From positions 18,484 through 82,483 of the forward strand of contig CALXEH010000003.1 in the NCBI GenBank assembly GCA_944387285.1: a DNA stretch of 64,000 nucleotides, in the 5' to 3' direction. This DNA comes from an uncultured Oscillospiraceae bacterium. GTDB lineage: Bacteria; Bacillota; Clostridia; Oscillospirales; Oscillospiraceae. Made by a program: the position numbers and the translations under genes. The notes under the pieces were generated by a model. That model searched no databases, was not told the origin of the DNA, and worked only from the letters and a program-made list of their open reading frames with translations. Below are positions 8,379 to 16,806 of this stretch, one piece after another; position 1 is the stretch's first letter, and each line of letters begins with the position of its first letter.

Positions 8379-9890
8379 ATGAAAAACTGGAAGAAGCTCT
8401 TATCCCTGTGCCTGGCACTCGTCATGATGCTGGGCCTGCTGTCCGCCTGCGGCAGCGAGCCGTCGGACACCAGCGCACCGCCTGCCGACGCCACCGACGC
8501 TCCGCCGGCCGAGACCGGAGGCGAGGCTGAAGGCGGCGACGACGTCTACGCCATGGAAGGCGCAGTGACGATAGCCTATCCCGAGGGCGAGACGGCCGAG
8601 ATCCAGCCCGTGCTCGAGGCCTTCCGCGTCCAGTACCCGAACATAGAGGTCATTGAGGAGCCCTTCCCCGGCTCGACCGGCGGCGCCTTCAACGAGTATC
8701 TCGCCCAGAAGGCCGCGTCCGGCAGCATGCCCGACCTCATGTGGCTCGACTGGAACGACTTTGCACCCGAGGTCGCCTCCGGCTATGTCTATGACATAAG
8801 CGAGATGTTCTTCTCCGACCCCGAATCCGAGTATGTGCCCTCCGGCATGACCGACCCCTACACCTACGGCGGCAAGCTCTACGCCCTGCCCTGCCAGATG
8901 AACGCCATGGGCATCACGATGAACCTCGACATGCTCGACGAGCTGAATATCGAGAAGCCGGGTTACGACTGGACGATGGATGAGTTCATCGAGATCGTCA
9001 AGAAGGGCATCACCGCCGGCACCGTCGGCGCCGCCACGCTCGAGGACCTGGACAACGTCTATTCCGCCCAGGCCGACGGCTGGTGGTATCCCGCCTACGA
9101 CTTTGTGAACCAGAAGTTCGACTTCACCAACATGTGGGTCCCGGCCATGAACAGGCTGGCCGAGCTGCGCGAGGTCCCCGGCCTTGAGGCCTGGATCATG
9201 CGCTACCCGAAGGAGGAGGACGGCACCACCTCCATGAACTCCGACTACGTCGCCAAGTTCGGCGAGGCCGGCAAGGACGACAACCACTACACCTTCAAAA
9301 ACGGCATGGCCCTGCTGTGCACCAACGCCACCTACAACGACAACTGGATGCGCAACGAGTGCCAGGTGAACTGGGACTACTGGCCGTATCCGCGGGTGGA
9401 CGCCGATACCCCGACCTACACGCCCATCCACGTTGACTGCGCCTACCTCACCAGCACCTGCGCCGACCCGCAGGCCGCCTTCCAGCTGCTCAAGTGGCTG
9501 ACCTACGGCGTCGAGGGCAACCTGCAGAGGCTCGACATCTTCGCCGCCCGCAGCGACGGCGAGTTCGCGGGCGAGACCACGACACTGCTCAAGACCTGGT
9601 TCATGCCCTGCACGCAGCATCCGGACGTCGTGGCCAAGTTCAGCGAGAACCCCAACGTCACCGAGGGCCTGGCCGCCCTGTATGAGAGCCTTGAGTATTC
9701 CATCCGCGGCGACATCAACAAGGTCATCCCGGGCTACAACAACATCTTCAACGACGAGGTCAACGCTCTGCTGAGCTCCGTGCGCGAGGGCAATGCCAGC
9801 GCCGCCGAGGTCGCGCCTCAGATCGACGCCCTGGTGAACGCCGCCCTGGCCGAGCAGCTCGAGGCCTTCAACGCCAAGGTCGGCGGCTGA
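8379..9890 (+). CDS. ABC transporter sugar-binding lipoprotein
   Basis: A 503-aa family 1 type extracellular solute-binding protein. MKNWKK followed by a hydrophobic stretch and LLSAC gives a lipobox with lipidated C24, then a Ser/Pro/Ala/Asp-rich linker to about residue 58. The mature part starts with TIAYPEGETAEIQPVLEAFR and contains typical YGGKLYALP and MNLDMLDELNI segments. AGGAGG lies 9 bases before the ATG. It should capture an oligosaccharide at the cell surface for the permease pair encoded at 12896-14778. A strong T-less hairpin follows the gene. No ATPase gene occurs in the locus. Confidence 0.92.
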   Translation: MKNWKKLLSLCLALVMMLGLLSACGSEPSDTSAPPADATDAPPAETGGEAEGGDDVYAMEGAVTIAYPEGETAEIQPVLEAFRVQYPNIEVIEEPFPGSTGGAFNEYLAQKAASGSMPDLMWLDWNDFAPEVASGYVYDISEMFFSDPESEYVPSGMTDPYTYGGKLYALPCQMNAMGITMNLDMLDELNIEKPGYDWTMDEFIEIVKKGITAGTVGAATLEDLDNVYSAQADGWWYPAYDFVNQKFDFTNMWVPAMNRLAELREVPGLEAWIMRYPKEEDGTTSMNSDYVAKFGEAGKDDNHYTFKNGMALLCTNATYNDNWMRNECQVNWDYWPYPRVDADTPTYTPIHVDCAYLTSTCADPQAAFQLLKWLTYGVEGNLQRLDIFAARSDGEFAGETTTLLKTWFMPCTQHPDVVAKFSENPNVTEGLAALYESLEYSIRGDINKVIPGYNNIFNDEVNALLSSVREGNASAAEVAPQIDALVNAALAEQLEAFNAKVGG

Positions 9891-9927
9891 GCCAGCCGGC
9901 CGGGCACTAAGCATACGGCATAACTGA

Positions 9928-9963
9928 GCCTGCCGTCACAGCCTTGCGGCTGTGACGGCAGGC
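9928..9963 (+). other. Intercistronic 16-bp hairpin after the binding-protein gene
   Basis: GCCTGCCGTCACAGCC (9928-9943) pairs perfectly with 9948-9963 around a TTGC loop. No T-tract follows, so it is unlikely to be a simple terminator. By analogy with hairpins after malE-type genes it may protect the 3' end of the binding-protein mRNA and raise its abundance relative to downstream genes; that role is inference. Confidence 0.6.
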
Positions 9964-9993
9964 GGACGGATAAGTTTCGGGGAGGGTGTGAGC

Positions 9994-12894
9994 ATGAAGA
10001 AATTTGCAAAGGCGGCGGCAGTCGCTCTGGCGGCGCTGCTCGCCGTCTGGGTAGCGGTCACCGCCGTTGTCATGAGCGCGGAGGCGGGCGACCTGGACGA
10101 GCTGGCCGCGCAGACGCAAAGGGAGCACATCCTCTCCGACGACGAGCTCGCCGCGGCCCAGCTCTGGTTCATGGACCGCGCGGCGGGCGCCCTGGAATTC
10201 GAGGGCGGCATGGAGCTCACGGCGGAGGAAGAGTACGAGTTCGGCCTGGAGGTCGCCGGGGCCGGGAAATACCACATTGCCGCGGTCTATGCCGCCTATG
10301 AGGACAACGCCTTTGAAAACCAGGTGAAGGCCGGTGTAAACGGAGAGAGCTGTACCGTCGTGCTGCCCTTCCTCTGGGCGGACAGCTGCGATACGGGCGT
10401 GGACAGGTACGGCAGCGAGATACAGCCCGAACAGTACCAGCTGCCCTTTGCCGTCTCGTTTTTTGAGGACTACGAGGACTTTGCCCGCCTGCCTCTGGAG
10501 TACGAGCTCCAGGCGGGCCGCAACAGCGTCACGCTCCTGCCCATGAACCAGGACATCAGGCTCTATGCCCTCTACGCCGTGGAGCCGGAGACGGTGCCGG
10601 ACTACGCGGGCTACCTCGCCGCGCACGAGGGCGCTGCGGACTATGCGGGGCCGGTCATCACCATCCAGGGCGAGGATTTCCGCGCCAAAAGCGACAGCGC
10701 CATCCGCGGCTCGAGCGTCCAGAATGTCTCGCTCACGCCCTACAGCCCCTATGGCAAGCTGATAAACGCCACCGAGGACAAGTCCAACAAGCTCATAGGC
10801 CAGAAGCTGTACTATGAGATAGAGGTGCCGGAGGACGCTTTCTACTGCCTGAGTTTCAAATACTGCCAGCCGCTCAAGACCGGCGGCCTGTCCTACCGCT
10901 CGGTGGAGGTGGACGGGCAGACGCCCTATGCCGAGCTGAGGGACATCGGCTTTGCCAACACCGGCATAAACAAGTACGCGAACCTCACCGCCGGCGGGGA
11001 GGAGCCGCTGCGCGTTTACCTGACGGAGGGCGTACACATACTCACGCTCAAGGTCACCGCCGGGCCGCTCGACGGGCCGTATCACCGCCTGCTCGAGGTC
11101 ATAGGCGACATCAACGAGACGGGCCTGCTGCTCAGCCGCATACGCGGCAACAGCTCCGGCTCGAGCGCGAGCGTGGACGCGAACCGGACCTGGGACGTGT
11201 TCCAGTACATGCCCGACATCCTGGAGCGGACGGAGCACTGGATAGAGGAGCTGGACAGCATCTACAACGAGCTCGGCGAGCTCTCCGGCGGCAGCCCGTC
11301 CTTTGCCGCGGACATCAAGCTGGCCGTGCAGAACCTGGAGAGGTTCGCATCGAAACCGAGGGAGATACCAAACCGCCTGAACCTGCTGAACGACGGCTCG
11401 AATTCCGCGGCCCAGCTGGCCGCCAAGGCGCTGTCCAGCCTCTACGACCAGAACCTCAGCCTGGACTGCATCTACCTGCACGCGGCGGACGCGCAGCTGC
11501 CCTCGCCCTCGGCGAATTTCTTCAAGAGCGTGGAGGCCTCGCTCAAGCAGTTTTTGTACTCCTTCTCGCCCATCATGAACGAGGTCGAGAGCTCGACCAG
11601 CGGCAGCGGCGCCCTGACGGTGTGGGTCAACAAGTCCACGCAGTACGTCGAGACGCTCCGCCAGCTCGCGGCCGAGGATTTCACGAAGAAGACGGGCATA
11701 AACGTCTCCTTCTCCATCATGCCGGACGAAAAGCGCATAACCATGGCAAATTCCACGGGCGATACGCCGGACATGGCCCTGGGCCTCAACTATTACCGCC
11801 CGGCCGAGTTCGCCATGCGCGGCATGGCGCTCAACCTGCTCGAGTTCGACGATTTCATAGACTGGTACAGCGAGGAATACAACCTCGAATCCCTCGCGCC
11901 CATGGCCTATGAGGACGGCATCTACGCCGCGGCAGAGACGCAGGACTACTACGTCCTGTTCTACCGCAAGGACATCCTGGACTCGTTGGGATTGAGCGTC
12001 CCGGAGACCTGGGAGGACGTCAAGGCCATGATGCCGACCCTGTTGAGCAACGCCATGAACTTCTACCTGCCCCTGGCCAAGGACCCGGGCTACAAGGGCT
12101 TTGAGTCCATGGGCTGCTTCATCTTCCAGAACGGCGGCAGCCTGTACTCCGAGGACGGCTGCTACTCCAACTTCAGCGACCCGAATACGCTCAAGGGCCT
12201 GCGCGAGATGACGGAGCTCTACAGCGTCTACGGCCTGGCCCAGAATGTGCCGGATTTCTTCAACGCCTTCCGCTCGGGCTATATACCGATAGGCGTCTCG
12301 ACCTCTGCGACCTATGTGCGGCTGCAGATGGGCGCGCCGGAGCTCAACGGGCTCTGGGACATCGCCCTCTCGCCGGGTACGGAGCGCGACGGCGTCATAC
12401 ACCGCGAGCAGTCCGCAGACGTCACTACGGCGATGATCTTCGCCAACACCAAGATGAAGGACGAGGCCTACGAATTCCTCAAGTGGTGGCTCTCCTCCGA
12501 GACGCAGCTGCGCTACGCCAACGACCTGCAGGCCAGGTACGGCTCGGACTACATCTGGAACTCGGCCAACCACGCCGCCTTCGCGCAGATGTCCTATCCG
12601 CTTTCGCACAAGCAGGTGATACTCGAGCAGTGGCAGTGGCAGAAGGAGATACTCAGGCACCCGGCCAGCTACATCCTCGAGCGCTCACTGAGCAACGCCT
12701 GGATACAGATAGTGACGGAGGGCGAGCAGTTCAGGCCGATGATCGACGAGGCCACGCTGATTTCCAACCGCGAGATGCTCAGGAAACTGGCCGAGTTCGG
12801 CTACTTCGACGACGAGGGCAATAAGATCAAAGACTACAACATCCACGTCGTGGACGATATCATAGCCGGGCTGGCAGCCGAAAGGGGGCAGTGA
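9994..12894 (+). CDS. Large membrane-anchored protein: beta domains fused to a solute-binding domain
   Basis: A 966-aa exported protein. ATG 9994 is preferred over the upstream in-frame start because GGGGAGGG sits about 8 bases before it and MKKFAKAAAVALAALLAVW then forms a signal or anchor segment; there is no lipobox Cys. Residues about 60-210 and 220-370 look like two carbohydrate-binding beta domains (ITIQGEDF, then a segment ending in HILTLKVTAGP). A helical linker follows, and from about residue 540 (LTVWVNKSTQYVETLRQLA) to the end is a complete sugar-type solute-binding domain. Typical binding proteins are half this length. It may hold polymeric substrate near the surface enzymes and transporter. 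Its stop is one base from the following permease start. Confidence 0.8.
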   Translation: MKKFAKAAAVALAALLAVWVAVTAVVMSAEAGDLDELAAQTQREHILSDDELAAAQLWFMDRAAGALEFEGGMELTAEEEYEFGLEVAGAGKYHIAAVYAAYEDNAFENQVKAGVNGESCTVVLPFLWADSCDTGVDRYGSEIQPEQYQLPFAVSFFEDYEDFARLPLEYELQAGRNSVTLLPMNQDIRLYALYAVEPETVPDYAGYLAAHEGAADYAGPVITIQGEDFRAKSDSAIRGSSVQNVSLTPYSPYGKLINATEDKSNKLIGQKLYYEIEVPEDAFYCLSFKYCQPLKTGGLSYRSVEVDGQTPYAELRDIGFANTGINKYANLTAGGEEPLRVYLTEGVHILTLKVTAGPLDGPYHRLLEVIGDINETGLLLSRIRGNSSGSSASVDANRTWDVFQYMPDILERTEHWIEELDSIYNELGELSGGSPSFAADIKLAVQNLERFASKPREIPNRLNLLNDGSNSAAQLAAKALSSLYDQNLSLDCIYLHAADAQLPSPSANFFKSVEASLKQFLYSFSPIMNEVESSTSGSGALTVWVNKSTQYVETLRQLAAEDFTKKTGINVSFSIMPDEKRITMANSTGDTPDMALGLNYYRPAEFAMRGMALNLLEFDDFIDWYSEEYNLESLAPMAYEDGIYAAAETQDYYVLFYRKDILDSLGLSVPETWEDVKAMMPTLLSNAMNFYLPLAKDPGYKGFESMGCFIFQNGGSLYSEDGCYSNFSDPNTLKGLREMTELYSVYGLAQNVPDFFNAFRSGYIPIGVSTSATYVRLQMGAPELNGLWDIALSPGTERDGVIHREQSADVTTAMIFANTKMKDEAYEFLKWWLSSETQLRYANDLQARYGSDYIWNSANHAAFAQMSYPLSHKQVILEQWQWQKEILRHPASYILERSLSNAWIQIVTEGEQFRPMIDEATLISNREMLRKLAEFGYFDDEGNKIKDYNIHVVDDIIAGLAAERGQ

Positions 12895-12895
12895 A

Positions 12896-13831
12896 ATGAC
12901 AGCGATAAGGGCCGTGAAGGACGGTATCCTGGCCGTGTTCAGGCGGATGGACAAGCACGCGGTGTTTTGGCTCCAGCTGCCCTTCGTAGTGCTGTTCGTA
13001 GTGTTCATAATCGTGCCCATACTTGTGGCCTTCGGCCTGTCGTTCACGGATTTCAACTCCATCCAGAGCCCGAACTGGGTGGGAGCGGAAAACTACATAA
13101 ACATCCTGACGAACGACGACGTCTTCTCGGGCTACGCCCTGCCGAACACCATAAAGTACGCGGTCATAGTCGGCGTGTTCGGCTATATCCTGGCCTTCAT
13201 CCTGGCCTGGATGCTGGCCCAGGTGCCGCGCATACCGCGGACCATCATGGCGGCCATACTCTACCTGCCGTCCATGACGGGGCCCACCATGATACAGAAT
13301 GTCTGGCAGGTCATCTTTGCGGGCGATAAGGTGGGATATCTTAACGCCTTCCTGCTCAAGTGGGACATAATCCGCGAGCCTGTGGTCTGGCTCTCGGACT
13401 CGAAATACATAATGACCATCATGATAATCGTCTCGCTCTGGAGCTGCATGGGCATAGGCTTCCTGTCGATGCTGGCGGGCATCCTGAACGTCAACCGCGA
13501 GCTCTACGAGGCCGCGCACATAGACGGCGTGTCGAACCGCCTGCAGGAGGTCATCTATGTGACGATACCGGCCATCAAGCCGCACATGATGTTCGGCGCC
13601 ATTATGGCCATCGTCAACGCCTTCCAGAACGCCAACATCGGCGTCCAGCTCTCGGGCGCGAACCCGACGCCGGGCTATGCCGGGCAGCTGCTCATAACCC
13701 ACGCGGACGAGCACGCCTTCGTCCGCTACGAGATGGGCTACAGCGCGGCAATATCCGTCATCGTGCTCATCATCATCTGGGTCATATCGCAGCTGTCCAA
13801 GAAGGTGTTCAGGGATAAGGAGGCGGCCTGA
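12896..13831 (+). CDS. ABC sugar transporter permease (first pair, UgpA/MalF type)
   Basis: A 311-aa integral membrane protein with about six transmembrane helices. The cytoplasmic EAA loop begins near residue 205 (EAAHIDGVSNRLQEVIYVTI), the site that contacts the ATPase. It begins two bases after the stop of the 966-aa binding protein and overlaps the next permease by one base (TGATG). It should form a heterodimer with the product of 13831-14778. Two permease pairs exist in this locus, and which binding protein serves which pair is not decided by sequence. Confidence 0.92.
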   Translation: MTAIRAVKDGILAVFRRMDKHAVFWLQLPFVVLFVVFIIVPILVAFGLSFTDFNSIQSPNWVGAENYINILTNDDVFSGYALPNTIKYAVIVGVFGYILAFILAWMLAQVPRIPRTIMAAILYLPSMTGPTMIQNVWQVIFAGDKVGYLNAFLLKWDIIREPVVWLSDSKYIMTIMIIVSLWSCMGIGFLSMLAGILNVNRELYEAAHIDGVSNRLQEVIYVTIPAIKPHMMFGAIMAIVNAFQNANIGVQLSGANPTPGYAGQLLITHADEHAFVRYEMGYSAAISVIVLIIIWVISQLSKKVFRDKEAA

Positions 13832-14778
13832 TGAAAACCAAGAGGAAAAACCGCATCCGGCTCACCGGCATAAACCCCACGCGCTTTGACCGCAGCCAGA
13901 TAAAATTCTATGTCATCCTCCTGCCCATCATGGTGTTCATGTCCTTCCCCATGATCTTCATCGTTTTCAACGCCTTCAAGCCGCTCGACGAGCTGCTCAA
14001 CTACCCGCCCAACCTCATCACGCTCCGGCCCACGCTGCAAAACTTCCAAAACCTCATCGCCACCTCGGACAACAAGGCCATACCGGTCTCGAGATACCTC
14101 TTCAACAGCATGATCACGACGCTGGTGGTCGTGCTGCTGTCGGTGCTCATAACCTCCATGGCGGCCTACTGCATGTCGAAGAAGAAGTACAGGCTCAAGA
14201 ACATCCTCTTCGGCATCAACGAGGCGGCGCTGATGTTCGTTTCCGCCGCCGTGGCGATACCGAGGTACATAATCATGAGCAAGCTGGGCTTTACGGACAC
14301 CTTCTGGGCGCAGGTGATACCCCTCCTGGCCATACCCGTGGGCCTGTACCTGGTGAAGCAGTTCATAGACGAGCTGCCGGACGAGATGATCGAGGCCGCA
14401 AGGATAGACGGCGCGGGCGACTTCCAGATACTCAGGCGGATAGTCATACCCAATATCTCGCCTGCGCTGGCCACGGTGGCGATATTGGCCTTCCAGTCGG
14501 CCTGGGGCAGCGTGGAGGCCTCGAACTACTACATAAACAACGAGGCGCTCAAGACCTTTGCCTTTTACATGACCACGCTCTCGAACCAGGCGGGCGCGAG
14601 CAACCTGGCCAACGCCAACGCGATGGCCGGGGCCGGCGGCCTGCTGGGCAACAGCGCCGTGGCCGGCCTGGGCCTTCAGGCGGCAGCCACCCTCATAATG
14701 TTCATACCCAACCTCGTGTTGTTCATCATACTCCAGTCCAGGGTAATGAACACCATGTCCCACTCCGGCATGAAGTGA
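13831..14778 (+). CDS. ABC sugar transporter permease (first pair, UgpE/MalG type)
   Basis: A 315-aa permease with about six membrane helices and an EAA loop near residue 188 (EAARIDGAGDFQILRRIVIP). The start ATG overlaps the upstream stop by one base, and GGATAAGGAGG precedes it. It pairs with the 12896 product to form the membrane channel of a carbohydrate importer. The ATP-hydrolysing subunit must come from elsewhere in the genome. Confidence 0.92.
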   Translation: MKTKRKNRIRLTGINPTRFDRSQIKFYVILLPIMVFMSFPMIFIVFNAFKPLDELLNYPPNLITLRPTLQNFQNLIATSDNKAIPVSRYLFNSMITTLVVVLLSVLITSMAAYCMSKKKYRLKNILFGINEAALMFVSAAVAIPRYIIMSKLGFTDTFWAQVIPLLAIPVGLYLVKQFIDELPDEMIEAARIDGAGDFQILRRIVIPNISPALATVAILAFQSAWGSVEASNYYINNEALKTFAFYMTTLSNQAGASNLANANAMAGAGGLLGNSAVAGLGLQAAATLIMFIPNLVLFIILQSRVMNTMSHSGMK

Positions 14779-14788
14779 GGTGGGCTGC

Positions 14789-16806
14789 ATGAGAGGGAAA
14801 GTGAAAAGGGCCCTGGCCCTGCTGATAGGCTGCCTCACGGCGGCGCTGCTCGGCGGCGCAACGGGCGCGCTGGCGATGGACAGCACCACCTACACCGTCA
14901 CCTACGGCGCGCAGTACAACTCCATGGGCATGTTCGTGAGGATACAGGACGCCTTCGTGCCCGTAGGCACCTATCTCACGAGCGTCGGCCTGAGCGCGCC
15001 GGAGGACATGTGCCTGTACGAGGGCAGCCTCTATATCGCCGACTCTGGCAACGGGCGCATCATAGTTTACGAGCTCGCCAGCGGCAAGGTGGAGAGCTTC
15101 GGCGAAGACGTGCTCAAAGGCCCGACGGGCATCTGGCTCGACGGCGGCGGGAACATCTACGTCGCCGACTACAGGGCGGAGGAGGTCGTCATCTTCGGCC
15201 CGGACCGCCGCGAACTGCGCCGCCTCGGCAAGCCGCAGGAGAGTTACTACGGCTCGAGCCCGTATAAGCCCAAAAAGGTGGCCGTCAACGACTTCGGCAC
15301 CATCTTCGTCGTCAGCGAGGGCACCAGCGAGGGCATACTGCAATTCAACGCCGACGGCAGCTTCAACGGCTTTTTCGGCGCAAACACGACGGGGAAGCTC
15401 TCGCTCATCGAGTGGTTCCAGAAGATCTTTTACACCGAGGAGCAGAAAGACAGGATGCTGCTGCGCACCCCGCCGCCCATCGTGTCCCTGGACATAGCCG
15501 AGGACAACATGGTCTTTTCCGTCTCGCAGGCACGAATACCTTCGCGGAGAGCAATTACACTCGGCCGGACTATGTGGACGTGTCCGTGACGGAAAACGGC
15601 AGTTACTACGCCGTGACCAGCAACGGCTACATAGACGAGTATTCCAGCGAGGGCGTGTTCCTCTACCAGTTCGGCGGCAGGGCCTCGAACTCCGACCGGA
15701 ACGGCGTAATGACCGTCGTCAGCGCCGTGGAATCGGACGAGGACGGGAACATCTACCTGCTGGACAAGGAGCGCGGGCTCATACAGGTCTGGAGCCCCAC
15801 GGACTTTGCCGACCTTGTGAACAGCGCCAACAGCGCCTACAACGCCGGCAGCTATGAAGAGAGCCTGGCCGCCTGGGGCGAGGTGCTCAGGATGAGCCCG
15901 AACACCTATATGGCGAACGTGGGCTGCGCTGATTCGCTCTTCCAGCTTATGCGCTATGAGGAAGCGGCGGAGTATTACAAGCTCTGCGGCGAGCGCGAAC
16001 GCTACTCGGACTGCTTTTGGGAGATGCGCAGCGAGTGGATGCGCAGGAACATAGAATGGGTGCTGCTGGCCGTGCTCATCCTCTTCGCCATAGGCCTGGC
16101 AGACCACTTTGCCAGAAGGCGCTGGGCCTATCACGAGTATGTCTCGGAGGCCGTGGACGGCTTCAAGGGCCGCCACCCGCTGGTGAAGCAGCTCACGACG
16201 GACTCCTGGTACATGGTGCTGCACCCCATAGACGGGGCCTACTACATAAAGCAGAAGGACAGGGGCAGCTTTGCGGCGGCAAGCATACTCTATGTCACCG
16301 CCTTTGCCGTGAGCATGGTCTGCAGGGGCCTGACCTCCTTCGTCTTCGGCGGCGGCTACTGGATAGGCAGCAGCCCCTTAGCCGTGGCGCTCATACAGCT
16401 GGGCCCGGCGGCGCTGTTCCTCGTCGGCACCTACCTCATCAGCGCCATAAACGAGGGCAAGGCCACCTTCAGACAGATGTACGTCATACTCGGCTACTCT
16501 CTGACGGCCTTCATAGTGCTCTGGCCCTTCATGGTCGTGCTGTCCTACCTGCTCACCTGGACGGAAGTCTTCATGTACGACCTGCTCTGCGGGCTGATCC
16601 TGGGCTATACGGGCGTGCTGGTGTTCATCTCGATACGCGAGACGAACATGTATACCATACCCAAAACCATAACCAATGTGCTGCTGACGCTGTTTTTCAT
16701 GGCCATGGCCATCATCGCCGCGGCCGTGCTGTTCATCCTCTGGCGTGAGCTGCTGTCCTTCGTGCTCGAGGTGTTTGAGGAGGTGAGATACCGTGCGTTC
16801 CAATAA
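14789..16806 (+). pseudogene. NHL beta-propeller / TPR / Yip1-like membrane protein, frameshifted
   Basis: The reading frame from ATG 14789 (GAGGTGGG upstream) encodes a signal peptide and NHL-type repeats (ADSGNGRIIVYELASGKVESF; GGGNIYVADY) but loses register at about 15527-15532 and would stop at 15589. In the +2 register the protein resumes at GTNTFAESNYTRPDYVD, continues through another propeller blade (DEDGNIYLLDKERG), a TPR-like helical pair (about 15810-16010), and then five or so membrane helices resembling a Yip1-type domain, ending at 16806. One single-base insertion or two-base deletion explains the break. It may be a sequencing error or a real inactivation. Similar proteins accompany sugar ABC genes in Firmicutes; function is unknown. 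Confidence 0.75.

Noticed and set aside
9907..12660. 917-codon open frame on the - strand
   Set aside because: It is antisense to the clear 966-aa binding-protein gene, has no family features and arises from high GC third positions.
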